DNA of 64,000 bases from Paracoccus sp. MA. Its GTDB lineage: Bacteria > Pseudomonadota > Alphaproteobacteria > Rhodobacterales > Rhodobacteraceae. Under the pieces are notes generated by a model. The model searched no databases, was not told where the DNA came from, and saw only the letters and a program-made list of their open reading frames with translations. The stretch lies in assembly GCF_020990385.1 (NCBI RefSeq), contig NZ_CP087598.1, positions 230,001-294,000 of the forward strand. Reading direction: 5' to 3'. A program made the translations under genes and the position numbers. This document shows, one piece after another, positions 46,758-54,182 of this stretch; position 1 is the first letter of the stretch, and each line of letters starts with the position of its first letter.

Positions 46758-47507
46758 TCAGCCCGGCAGCGTGACCACCATGGCACCGCGATCCGTCGCG
46801 ACGACCGTATGCTCGTATTGCACCACCGGGGCGCGCGGTTCGCTGTAAAGCGTCCAGCCGTCGTCCGCCTCCGTCGCCCAGAGGCCGCCTCTGGACAAGA
46901 ACGGTTCGACCGTCAGTACAAGCCCCCTGTGGATACGGCGTTTTTCGCCGCGCGCGGGCCAGGTCGGGATTTCCGCGGGCTCCTCGTGCAGCGCCCGGCC
47001 GATGCCATGGCTGGCAAGGTTGCGGATCAGCGTATAGCCGCGCCGCTCTGCAAACTTGCCGATGGCGCGGCCGATGCCCGCAAGCGGGCGGCCACTGCCG
47101 ACCTGGGCAATACCGATCTGCATCGCCTGCCTGCCATCGCGGCACAGCCGATCCAGCGAGGGGCGCACGGGCGCGACGCGATATGTGGCGCCGGTATCGG
47201 CGAAATAGCCGTTCTTCGAGGCCGACACGTCGATATTCACCAGATCGTCCGCCGCGATCACCCTGTCGCCGGGGATGCCATGGGCGATTTCCTCGTTGAC
47301 GCTGATGCAGGTCGCGCCGGGAAAATCATAGGTGGATTGCGGCGCCGAAAGGGCGCCCTCGCGCTCCAGCAGCGCGCGGCCGATTTCGTCCAGTTCGCGC
47401 GTGGTCATGCCGGGTTCCATCGCCTTCGCCATGGCCTGCATGGTGTTGGCGACGATCCGGCCGATCTCCTTCAACCCGTCGAGTTCGTCCTGATTGGTGA
47501 TCGTCAT
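46758..47507 (-). CDS. map: Methionine aminopeptidase, type I
   Basis: The 249-residue enzyme removes initiator Met. Metal ligands are visible: Asp in NIDVSASKNGYFAD and the next TGAT, His in SHGIGRALHEEP, Glu in LTVEPFL, and Glu in VQYEHTVVATDRG. The ATG at 47507 begins MTITNQDELDGLKEIG, the normal domain start; an upstream in-frame start is too early. The 110-bp gap to the divergent rrf2 gene contains the palindrome at 47603. A second map gene on an accessory island is likely a duplicate of the housekeeping copy. Confidence 0.9.
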   Translation of the reverse strand: MTITNQDELDGLKEIGRIVANTMQAMAKAMEPGMTTRELDEIGRALLEREGALSAPQSTYDFPGATCISVNEEIAHGIPGDRVIAADDLVNIDVSASKNGYFADTGATYRVAPVRPSLDRLCRDGRQAMQIGIAQVGSGRPLAGIGRAIGKFAERRGYTLIRNLASHGIGRALHEEPAEIPTWPARGEKRRIHRGLVLTVEPFLSRGGLWATEADDGWTLYSEPRAPVVQYEHTVVATDRGAMVVTLPG

Positions 47508-47602
47508 CGCCTGTGCCCGCTTTGATCTGATGCTGTAACCGACATCATAGCGGTGATGCGTGGCGATGTCCCGCATCACTGTCTTGACCGCCGCTCCGAA
47601 TC

Positions 47603-47619
47603 GTAACATATATAGTTAC
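47603..47619 (+). promoter_or_regulatory. Palindromic operator abutting rrf2 start
   Basis: GTAAC-ATATATA-GTTAC has perfect 5-bp arms and an AT core. It ends immediately before the ATG at 47620, in the divergent gap with map. It is the expected place for autoregulation by the Rrf2 protein. Confidence 0.55.
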
Positions 47620-48063
47620 ATGAAACGTGACAGTCGCCTTTCCTCGGTCCTTCATGCCCTGCTGCACATGGCGGAACAGGACGGACCTGTGACCTCCGAG
47701 GCGCTTGGCCGGTGCCTCGGCACCAATCCGGTCGTGGTGCGCCGCACCATGGGCCTCTTGCGCGAGGCCGGGCTTGTCACGGCCGAGCGAGGGCACGCCG
47801 GGGGCTGGCGCATCTCGGCCGACCTGGCGGCGGTCAGCCTGCGCCGGCTGCACGAGGCCTTGGGGGAACCGGCGATCTTCGCGATCGGCAACCGCAACGA
47901 GACGCCGGAATGCCTGGTCGAGCAATCGGTCAATGCCGCGCTGGAGGGTGCCTTTGCCGAGGCCGAGGCGCTGCTGCTGGAACGTTTCGCCGAGGTGACG
48001 CTGGCCGATCTGGCCGAGGATTTTGCCCGCCGCCATGCGCAGAGGCGGGCGGCGAAGGAGTAG
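47620..48063 (+). CDS. Rrf2-family transcriptional regulator
   Basis: The 147-residue winged-helix protein has SRLSSVLHALLHMAEQDGPVTSEALGRCLGTNPVVVRRTMGLLREAGLV, characteristic of Rrf2. It has no Cys cluster of the IscR type, so it is not an FeS sensor of that kind. It lies 3 bp before the thioredoxin-reductase-like gene. The start at 47620 is fixed by the domain; 47560 would be within the operator region. Confidence 0.85.
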   Translation: MKRDSRLSSVLHALLHMAEQDGPVTSEALGRCLGTNPVVVRRTMGLLREAGLVTAERGHAGGWRISADLAAVSLRRLHEALGEPAIFAIGNRNETPECLVEQSVNAALEGAFAEAEALLLERFAEVTLADLAEDFARRHAQRRAAKE

Positions 48064-48066
48064 GAC

Positions 48067-48951
48067 ATGCAGGACGTGATCGTGATCGGGGGCAGCTATG
48101 CCGGGATGGCCGCCGCCCTGCAGCTGGCGCGTGCGCGCCGCAAGGTGCTGGTGATTGATGCCGGCCAGCGGCGCAACCGTTTCGCCAGCTATTCACACGG
48201 CTTCCTTGGCCAGGACGGGGTGGACCCGGCCCGCATCTGGGCCGAGGCGTGCCGGCAGCTGCTGGCCTATCCGACGGTGACCTGGGTTGAGGGCTCTGCC
48301 AGCACCATCGCCGGCGGCAAGGACGAATTCCGTGTTTCCACGGCAGCCGGCGACACATTCGCGGGCCGCCGCATCCTGCTGGCCACAGGCGTCGCCGACC
48401 GGCTTCCCGACATTCCGGGTCTCGCCGACCGCTGGGGCCGGACGGTGTTCCACTGCCCCTATTGCCACGGTTACGAGCTGGACCAGGGCCGGATCGGGGT
48501 CATCGCCACCGGCGCGATGTCGCTTCATCAGGCGCAGCTGCTGCCGGAATGGGGCGAGGTCACCTTCCTGACCAACGGCGCCCTGACACTGGAGCCGGAG
48601 CAGCGCGACGACTTGCGCAGCCGCGGCGTTGCCATTGAGGAAACCCCCGTCGCCCGGATCGCGGGCGAGGCCGAGGTGGAACTGCGCGACGGCCGGGTGC
48701 TGCCCTTCGCCGGTCTGTTCACCGCGACCGGGACCGAGCCGGCCAGCCCGCTGGCCGAGGCCGCCGGCTGCGAGTTGATCGAGACGCCGATGGGCCGCCA
48801 GATCGTGACGGATGAGACGAAGGAAACCAGCCTTCCCGGCATCTTTGCCTGCGGCGACGTCGCGCGGGCACCGCATTCGGTGTCACTGGCGGTGGGGGAC
48901 GGGGCATGGGCCGGGGCGCAACTGCACCGCTCGCTGGTCTGGCCGGAATGA
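48067..48951 (+). CDS. Thioredoxin-reductase-like FAD/NAD(P)-dependent oxidoreductase
   Basis: The 294-residue flavoprotein begins with VIGGSYAGMAAALQLARARR (FAD-binding), carries the redox pair in CPYCHGYEL (near residue 135) and ends with GIFACGDVARAPHSVSLAVGDGAWAG. It is like TrxB in layout but a little shorter and from the Rrf2-linked branch. Its partner is unknown. It is co-transcribed with the regulator upstream and overlaps the methyltransferase by ATGA. Confidence 0.88.
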   Translation: MQDVIVIGGSYAGMAAALQLARARRKVLVIDAGQRRNRFASYSHGFLGQDGVDPARIWAEACRQLLAYPTVTWVEGSASTIAGGKDEFRVSTAAGDTFAGRRILLATGVADRLPDIPGLADRWGRTVFHCPYCHGYELDQGRIGVIATGAMSLHQAQLLPEWGEVTFLTNGALTLEPEQRDDLRSRGVAIEETPVARIAGEAEVELRDGRVLPFAGLFTATGTEPASPLAEAAGCELIETPMGRQIVTDETKETSLPGIFACGDVARAPHSVSLAVGDGAWAGAQLHRSLVWPE

Positions 48952-49619
48952 GCGGCGCGGCCCATCCGGGCGACGGTGCCAGCTATGCCGGCCGCGTCGC
49001 GCGCCATGTGCCGGGCCTCAAGGACCTGCACCGCATGGCCGGGCTGCTGCTGGCCGAGCGCGTGCCCGAGACGGGCCACGTCCTGGTCCTCGGCGCCGGC
49101 GGCGGGCTGGAGCTGCGCGCCTTCGCCGCGGCCCATCCCGGCTGGCGCTTCGACGGCGTCGATCCTTCGCCTCAGATGATCGCCCAGGCGCTGGACATCC
49201 TGGGCCCGGCGGGCTACCGCGTCACCTTCCATCAGGGCTATATCGATGATGCCCCCGAAGGCCCCTTCGACGGCGCGACCTGCCTGCTGACCCTGCATTT
49301 CCTGCCGCGCGAGGAACGCCTGCGCACCCTGCGCCAGCTGCATCGCCGTCTGCGCCCCGCGGCGCCCTTCGTCATGGCCCATCACAGCTTTCCGAAGGCG
49401 GACGGGCAGCAGGATCTGTGGCTGCGGCGCAATGCGGCCTGGTTGGTCTCGGGCGGAATGCCCCAAGCGCAGGCCATCGCTGGCATGGCCAGGATGAAAG
49501 AGCGCCTGCCGGTGCTGACGCCCGAGGAGGATGCCGCGCTTCTGGCGGCGGCGGGCTTCCGCCACGTCCAGCTGTTCTATGCCGCTCTCACCTTCAAGGG
49601 ATGGGTTGCCCGGGCGTGA
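48948..49619 (+). CDS. Class I SAM-dependent methyltransferase
   Basis: The 223-residue protein has motif I HVLVLGAGGGLELRAFA, acidic FDGVDPSPQMI and a FDGATCLLTLHFLPREERL segment. The substrate is unknown. The start at 48948 is inside the previous stop codon. The trio of Rrf2 regulator, TrxB-like enzyme and methyltransferase looks like one stress operon. Confidence 0.82.
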   Translation: MSGAAHPGDGASYAGRVARHVPGLKDLHRMAGLLLAERVPETGHVLVLGAGGGLELRAFAAAHPGWRFDGVDPSPQMIAQALDILGPAGYRVTFHQGYIDDAPEGPFDGATCLLTLHFLPREERLRTLRQLHRRLRPAAPFVMAHHSFPKADGQQDLWLRRNAAWLVSGGMPQAQAIAGMARMKERLPVLTPEEDAALLAAAGFRHVQLFYAALTFKGWVARA

Positions 49620-49629
49620 CAGTGCCAGA

Positions 49630-50811
49630 TCATGCTGCGGAAATTTCATCACCGTCCTCAGTGACCGGTTGCGCCAGTGCCTGCGCCACAGCATCGGAGA
49701 CGGCGTCCGCCGCCGAGCGGACCGGATCGGTCTTCAGGTGAGCATAACGCGCCGTGGTCTGCACCTGCGTGTGTCCGAGGAGCCGCCCGATCATCGTCAG
49801 GTCCTGCCCGAGCTGCAGGGCATCCGAGGCGAAGGAATGGCGAAGATCGTGGATGCGGAGATCATCCAGCCCGGCGCGCTTGCGCAACCGCCGCCATGGC
49901 TTCTGCATGTCGGTGAGATGCTGACCTTCTTTGCGGCCGGTGATGACATAGGGGTTCCCGTCGATCTTCGGGATCGCCTTGAGAACCTCGATGGCCGCCT
50001 TGCCGATCGGGACCAGCTTGGCGCCGGTCTTGGAATCCGGCAGGCGGAGAAGACCGTTGCGGTCATCGACATAGCGCCATTTCAGGGTCTGAATCTCGCT
50101 GAGGCGGCATCCGGTCAGCAGCAACAGCCGGATGCAGGATGCGGCCTCGGGTTCGTCTTTCGCCTCATTCAGCACCTTGCCGAGGCGTGCCAACTCGTCC
50201 GGGGTGAGATAGCGCTCGCGCTTTTCCTCCCGGTATCGCTTCACCTTCCAGCAGGGGTTCACTCCGTCGGTGCGCACGCCCCAGGTATGGGCCACGGTGA
50301 ACATCACCGAGAGGACGCCGAGGGTCCGGTTCGCCTGATAGGGGATATGCTTCATGGACTGGTGTAGTCCGACGACGTCGGCCCGGGTGATGTCGATGAT
50401 GCGATGACTGCCGAACCTCGGATTGATGAACAGATCGATGGATCGCTCGTACTCGCCATAAGTCGAAGCTTTGCAGTGCAGCGCGACGTGATCCGAAAGG
50501 AAGCGTTTGCTGAACTCTTTGATGGTCGGGGAGGCCTTTCGGCGGTCGCGCTCACCGGCGGGATCGGCGCCGAGCCGCACATCTGACAGATATTTCATCG
50601 CCTCAGTGCGGGCCATTTCCGGCGTCATCGCACCATGCAGCCCGATGTTGACACGGCGCGAACGGCCGCCGGCGCGGTACTGGGCCAGATACATCTTTCG
50701 CCCCGATGGATAGACGCGCAATCCGAAGCCTTTCAGCTCTTCGTCCCAGAGGAAGAACTCCTGCCCGGTTGGCACCGCCGCGTCGACGGAACGTTTCGTG
50801 ATCTTTGTCAT
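49630..50811 (-). CDS. int: Tyrosine-type integrase of the island
   Basis: The 393-residue protein has the N-terminal DUF4102-like arm-binding domain (LWDEELKGFGLRVYPSGRKMYLAQYRA), a core-binding SAM-like domain and the catalytic domain, with Arg in LLLTGCRLSEIQTLKW, HDLRHSFAS and LLGHTQVQTTARYAHL (Tyr nucleophile). It points into the island and starts about 190 bp from the right att core. The ATG at 50811 follows GGAGGGG; GTG 50817 is an alternative. It most likely inserted the element into tRNA-fMet. Confidence 0.93.
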   Translation of the reverse strand: MTKITKRSVDAAVPTGQEFFLWDEELKGFGLRVYPSGRKMYLAQYRAGGRSRRVNIGLHGAMTPEMARTEAMKYLSDVRLGADPAGERDRRKASPTIKEFSKRFLSDHVALHCKASTYGEYERSIDLFINPRFGSHRIIDITRADVVGLHQSMKHIPYQANRTLGVLSVMFTVAHTWGVRTDGVNPCWKVKRYREEKRERYLTPDELARLGKVLNEAKDEPEAASCIRLLLLTGCRLSEIQTLKWRYVDDRNGLLRLPDSKTGAKLVPIGKAAIEVLKAIPKIDGNPYVITGRKEGQHLTDMQKPWRRLRKRAGLDDLRIHDLRHSFASDALQLGQDLTMIGRLLGHTQVQTTARYAHLKTDPVRSAADAVSDAVAQALAQPVTEDGDEISAA

Positions 50812-50825
50812 CTTCACCCCTCCAG

Positions 50826-50867
50826 TTCCGGAAGCTCCGGAAGCAAATCGGAAGCAACAGGAAGCAA
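50826..50867 (+). repeat. Right arm-type integrase sites (GGAAGC repeats)
   Basis: Four GGAAGC words are spaced 9-13 bp apart upstream of the integrase start. The segment 50836-50856 matches 1351-1371 at 20 of 21 bases in the same orientation. This supports both ends belonging to one integrase system. Confidence 0.6.
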
Positions 50868-50999
50868 ATCACTGTGCTGCTGTGGCGAAGAGAAGGGTAG
50901 GGTCGTCTACGCTATAAATCAATATTAACAGATGGTTATGCGAGTATTGGCGCCTTTTTCGCACCGTGGCGAAAGGTGGCGAAAACGCCCTGACCAAAA

Positions 51000-51044
51000 C
51001 TCATAACCTGAAGGCCGCAGGTTCAAATCCTGCCCCCGCAACCA
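51000..51044 (+). repeat. att core, right copy (displaced tRNA-fMet 3' end)
   Basis: The 45 bp repeat the tRNA-fMet 3' end from anticodon loop to CCA without a 5' half, so no tRNA is made here. It marks the right end of the island. The bases that follow include a terminator (51061), probably the original one of the rrn operon. Confidence 0.93.
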
Positions 51045-52659
51045 TCTTTACTTGCGATCCACCCCGCTCTCCGGCGGGGTTTTTCGTTTGCGCGGAAATC
51101 TCAAGGATTCCAGCAAGATCGCCCTGAACGTCGATCTCAACCTTGCCGTCGACGGGCGTCAGCACGATCTTGTCCACCAATGAGCGCAGGATGTCCGCCG
51201 CCTCGATCCGCTTCTCTTCCTCTTCGTCCTGCAAGGCTTCATAGAGCTGCTGGACCCGCTTGCGGTATTGCAGCGCCATCGAGGGGTGCAGCAGGGGCGG
51301 GGGCTCGTCGGCACTGGCCAGGAAATCCTGCAACTCCACCTTGCGGGCGCGCAGCTTGTCGCCGCGCTCCTTGACGGCCTCGATCGAGATGGCGTCCCGC
51401 ATATAGAGGTCCATCAACTTCTCTTCCTCGCGGGCGATCCGCTTCAACTCGGCCTCGGCCTTGTCGATGCCAGCGCCGCTTTCCATGCGCAGCCGGTTGG
51501 TCTCCCTCGTATAGGCGTCGCAGAACTCGGCGAAGAGATCGGGATCGACAAGGCGGGTGCGCAGCGCGTTCAGCACCCGCGCCTCCAGCTCGTCGCGGCG
51601 GATGTTCATCCGGTTGTCGCAGGTGCCCTTGTTGCGCGCGGTCGAGCAGCCGATCAAGTCCTTCGAGATCGCCGAATAGCCGCCGCCGCAGCAGGCGCAC
51701 TTCGTCAGCCCCGAAAACAGGTATTTGGGCCGCCGCCGGTAGTTCACCTTGCGCACGTCGGCGTTGCCGCGCGCGTCCCGCGCGACGGTATTGGTCTTCT
51801 GCCGCGCCTTCACGGCGTTCCAGAGATCGTCGTCGAGGATGCGCAGTTCCGGCACCTCCTGGATCACCCAGTCCTCTTCCGGATTGAGCCGGGCTTGGCG
51901 CTTGCCGGTATCGGGATCCTTGACGAAGCGCTGGCGGTTCCAGACGATCCTGCCGACATACATCTCGTTGTTGAGGATGCCGTTGCCGCGCTTCGGGTTG
52001 CCGTTGATGGTGCTGAAGCCCCAGTCTCCGCCCGAGGGGGCGGGGATGCCGTCCCTGTTCAGGGCGACGGCGATGGCCTTGGCCGATTTGCCGGCGGCAT
52101 AGTCGCGGAAGATTTGGCGCACCACCTCGGCCTGCGCCGCGTTGATCATCCGGTCGCCGCGGATCGGCTCGCCGTTGCCATCGAACGTCTTCACCACGTC
52201 GTAGCCGTAGGAATTGCCGCCGCCGGACTTGCCCGCCTCGACGCGCCCGCGCTGCCCGCGCCGGGTCTTGTCCGCCAGATCCTTCAGGAACAGCGCGTTC
52301 ATCGTGCCCTTGAGGCCGACATGCAACTCGCTGATCTCGCCCTCGGACAGCGTGAACATCCTCACGTCGGCATAGCGCATGCGCTTGTAGATGCCGGCGA
52401 TGTCTTCCTGGTCGCGGCTGATCCGGTCCAGCGCCTCGGCCAGCACCAGGTCGAAGCGGCCGCGCGTCGAATCCATGACAAGCGCCTGGATGCCGGGACG
52501 CCGGATCATGCTGGCGCCGGAGATGGAATGGTCGGAATATTCCTCGACCACCTGCCAGCCCTCCTTCTCGGCCCGCAAGCGGCACATGCGGAACTGATCG
52601 GCGATCGAGGCCTCGCGCTGTTGGTCGGAGGAATAGCGGGCGTAGACGGCAACCTTCAT
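51001..52659 (-). CDS. Large serine recombinase (resolvase/invertase family)
   Basis: The 552-residue site-specific recombinase has an N-terminal resolvase domain (VAVYARYSSDQQREASIADQ with the catalytic Ser, and EALDRISRDQEDIAG), a recombinase domain (about 170-290), a zinc ribbon (CACCGGGY...CDN) and a C-terminal coiled-coil. Its last 14 residues (MVAGAGFEPAAFRL) are the antisense translation of the displaced tRNA fragment, which also supplies the stop codon. That fusion arises when a recombinase gene borders its tRNA attachment site. It probably served a second element beyond 51 kb. Confidence 0.9.
   Translation of the reverse strand: MKVAVYARYSSDQQREASIADQFRMCRLRAEKEGWQVVEEYSDHSISGASMIRRPGIQALVMDSTRGRFDLVLAEALDRISRDQEDIAGIYKRMRYADVRMFTLSEGEISELHVGLKGTMNALFLKDLADKTRRGQRGRVEAGKSGGGNSYGYDVVKTFDGNGEPIRGDRMINAAQAEVVRQIFRDYAAGKSAKAIAVALNRDGIPAPSGGDWGFSTINGNPKRGNGILNNEMYVGRIVWNRQRFVKDPDTGKRQARLNPEEDWVIQEVPELRILDDDLWNAVKARQKTNTVARDARGNADVRKVNYRRRPKYLFSGLTKCACCGGGYSAISKDLIGCSTARNKGTCDNRMNIRRDELEARVLNALRTRLVDPDLFAEFCDAYTRETNRLRMESGAGIDKAEAELKRIAREEEKLMDLYMRDAISIEAVKERGDKLRARKVELQDFLASADEPPPLLHPSMALQYRKRVQQLYEALQDEEEEKRIEAADILRSLVDKIVLTPVDGKVEIDVQGDLAGILEISAQTKNPAGERGGSQVKMVAGAGFEPAAFRL
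51061..51084 (+). terminator. Rho-independent terminator beyond the displaced tRNA end
   Basis: ACCCCGC and GCGGGGT pair with a loop of 6 nt, then TTTTT follows. On the plus strand it would end rrn transcription and is likely the ancestral terminator displaced with the att copy. It overlaps the 3' end of the serine recombinase gene. Confidence 0.75.
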
Positions 52660-52678
52660 GGCGGCTCTCCCTGTCGGA

Positions 52679-52861
52679 TCAGGAGGCGCCGGGTTCGCTT
52701 GCTTTCCGCTGCGCCTCGAAATTGTCTCTGGCGGCCTGTCTGCCCAGCAGGCGCACCAGTCTGACGAGGCGCGGGTCGGGATTGCCGCGCGGCGTGAAGC
52801 CGAGTTCCGGCTCGCCGAGCAGCAGGGCGTCGAGCAGCGCCTCGCGTTCGCTCCGCGTCAT
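52679..52861 (-). CDS. Small protein upstream of the serine recombinase
   Basis: The 60-residue frame (MTRSEREALLDALLLGEPELGF...) is charged and helical with no recognised family. It ends 19 bp before the recombinase start on the same strand, so it is likely co-transcribed and could modulate excision. The start is uncertain; 52930 is also possible. Confidence 0.5.
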   Translation of the reverse strand: MTRSEREALLDALLLGEPELGFTPRGNPDPRLVRLVRLLGRQAARDNFEAQRKASEPGAS

Positions 52862-53044
52862 CGTGGCCTGGGTTCGGGAAGCTGGCAAGGTCATAATCGC
52901 CAGCATCGGCACAGAGATCCGCTTAAGCAATGGAAATCGCTGTGGAATAATCGGCGGTGAATGGCATGGGCCGGGATGCGACAGGGCAGGGTGGCGTAGA
53001 GCGGCGCGTTCCGGCGTCGTGCAATGACTTGCCGGAATCCGGGA

Positions 53045-53689
53045 TCAGCGCAACCGATGCCGGCGCCAGACCTCGATCATCCAGCCCAGCATCACCGCGT
53101 TCAGCACATGCCACAGGAAATGCGTGCCGAAGGGCAGGGTGCCGCACAGGGGCTGATCCAGCGTGCGGAAGGTCAGCGAGACGATCAGGATGCCGGCGCC
53201 GATGGCGAGGCCGCGCGCCGTTTCCGGCAGGCGATTGCGCAGCAGCACCGCATAGACCAGGATCAGCAATGGCACCGGCGCATAGCTTGCCGAGGAGCCG
53301 AGGCCGGGGATCATCGCGAAGATCGGCACCGTCGCGGCGGCATAGGGGATGAAGCCCGCCGTCACCAGGGCGGCGATCCAGGGACGCGCACCGAAATAGT
53401 CGCGTGTGGCGGCGAAGACATAGAGCAGGATGAAGCCGAGGATTGGCAGCACGTCCATCAGCCCGGTCAGCCGGTTGGCATGGGTGTGGAACAGCCAGGA
53501 GCCGAGGCCGATCACGAACAGGACCGCCGCCAGTGCCCGGCCCATCGCCATTTCCGGCCCGCGCAGCCGCGGCCACAGGACCAGGGCGGCGATCAGGAAG
53601 GCCATGTTGGTCAGCGCATTGATCGGCTCGGACCAGTAATCCGGGCCGGTCCGTTCGCAATAGGCGTCGACAGGGGAAAGCCAAGTCAT
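53045..53689 (-). CDS. Ceramidase-domain (CREST-like) membrane hydrolase
   Basis: The 214-residue protein has seven hydrophobic helices. It keeps motifs of the alkaline ceramidase family: AYCERTGPDYWSEPINALTNMAF, GSWLFHTHANR with Ser and His, and LDQPLCG...GTHFLWHVLNAVML with Asp and two His for the zinc site. Bacterial members may act on lipids or be receptors-like; the substrate is unknown. The ATG at 53689 follows CCGGAAG. Confidence 0.8.
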   Translation of the reverse strand: MTWLSPVDAYCERTGPDYWSEPINALTNMAFLIAALVLWPRLRGPEMAMGRALAAVLFVIGLGSWLFHTHANRLTGLMDVLPILGFILLYVFAATRDYFGARPWIAALVTAGFIPYAAATVPIFAMIPGLGSSASYAPVPLLILVYAVLLRNRLPETARGLAIGAGILIVSLTFRTLDQPLCGTLPFGTHFLWHVLNAVMLGWMIEVWRRHRLR

Positions 53690-54182
53690 CGGAATGCTTC
53701 CGGACAAAGGTCAGGATGCAGCTGTGCGGGGCGCAGTGCCCGCGAGGCCGGGGCGATATCCGTGATCATCCATTGTCGTCCATCCAGGCTCATCGTCCCC
53801 GTGCAGGATACGGACCCAGGCGAAGGAAGGTAAGTGCTGCGCTGTTGTGAAGGTGGATCGCCACACAGGGCGGAAAGCGGACGGTCGGCAGTGGGGCGTA
53901 GTACCCGCGCAAGAACTGATCAGGTCGAGCTTTCGGGTTGTGAGCCCAGAAGCAAGAAGTTTCATTTTTTCCCCGGATTTCAATATTTAGCCTCCACGGC
54001 TTTGAAACAACGAGGCAGTTGTCGTTCTATTTGGTTGATCTTATGGGGTTAAAGCGATTTTAAACCACACTCGGCAGCACACAAAGGTTGAGATGGCGTT
54101 GAGGTGCCGCCATGAAATCTATTTAAGCTACAATCAAAAATGCCTTCGGACCGCTGACAAACCAATGAAACGCCCTGTCGCG
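53690..54182. other. Intergenic region with a shift to AT-rich DNA
   Basis: The roughly 490 bp contain no convincing gene. Base composition drops from GC-rich to AT-rich at about 53950, just before the AT-rich nuclease gene, suggesting a junction of DNA from different sources. I see no repeat marking it. Confidence 0.45.

Noticed and set aside
51000..51044. A second tRNA-fMet gene
   Set aside because: Only the 3' half is present; there is no 5' acceptor strand or D-arm, so it is an att remnant.
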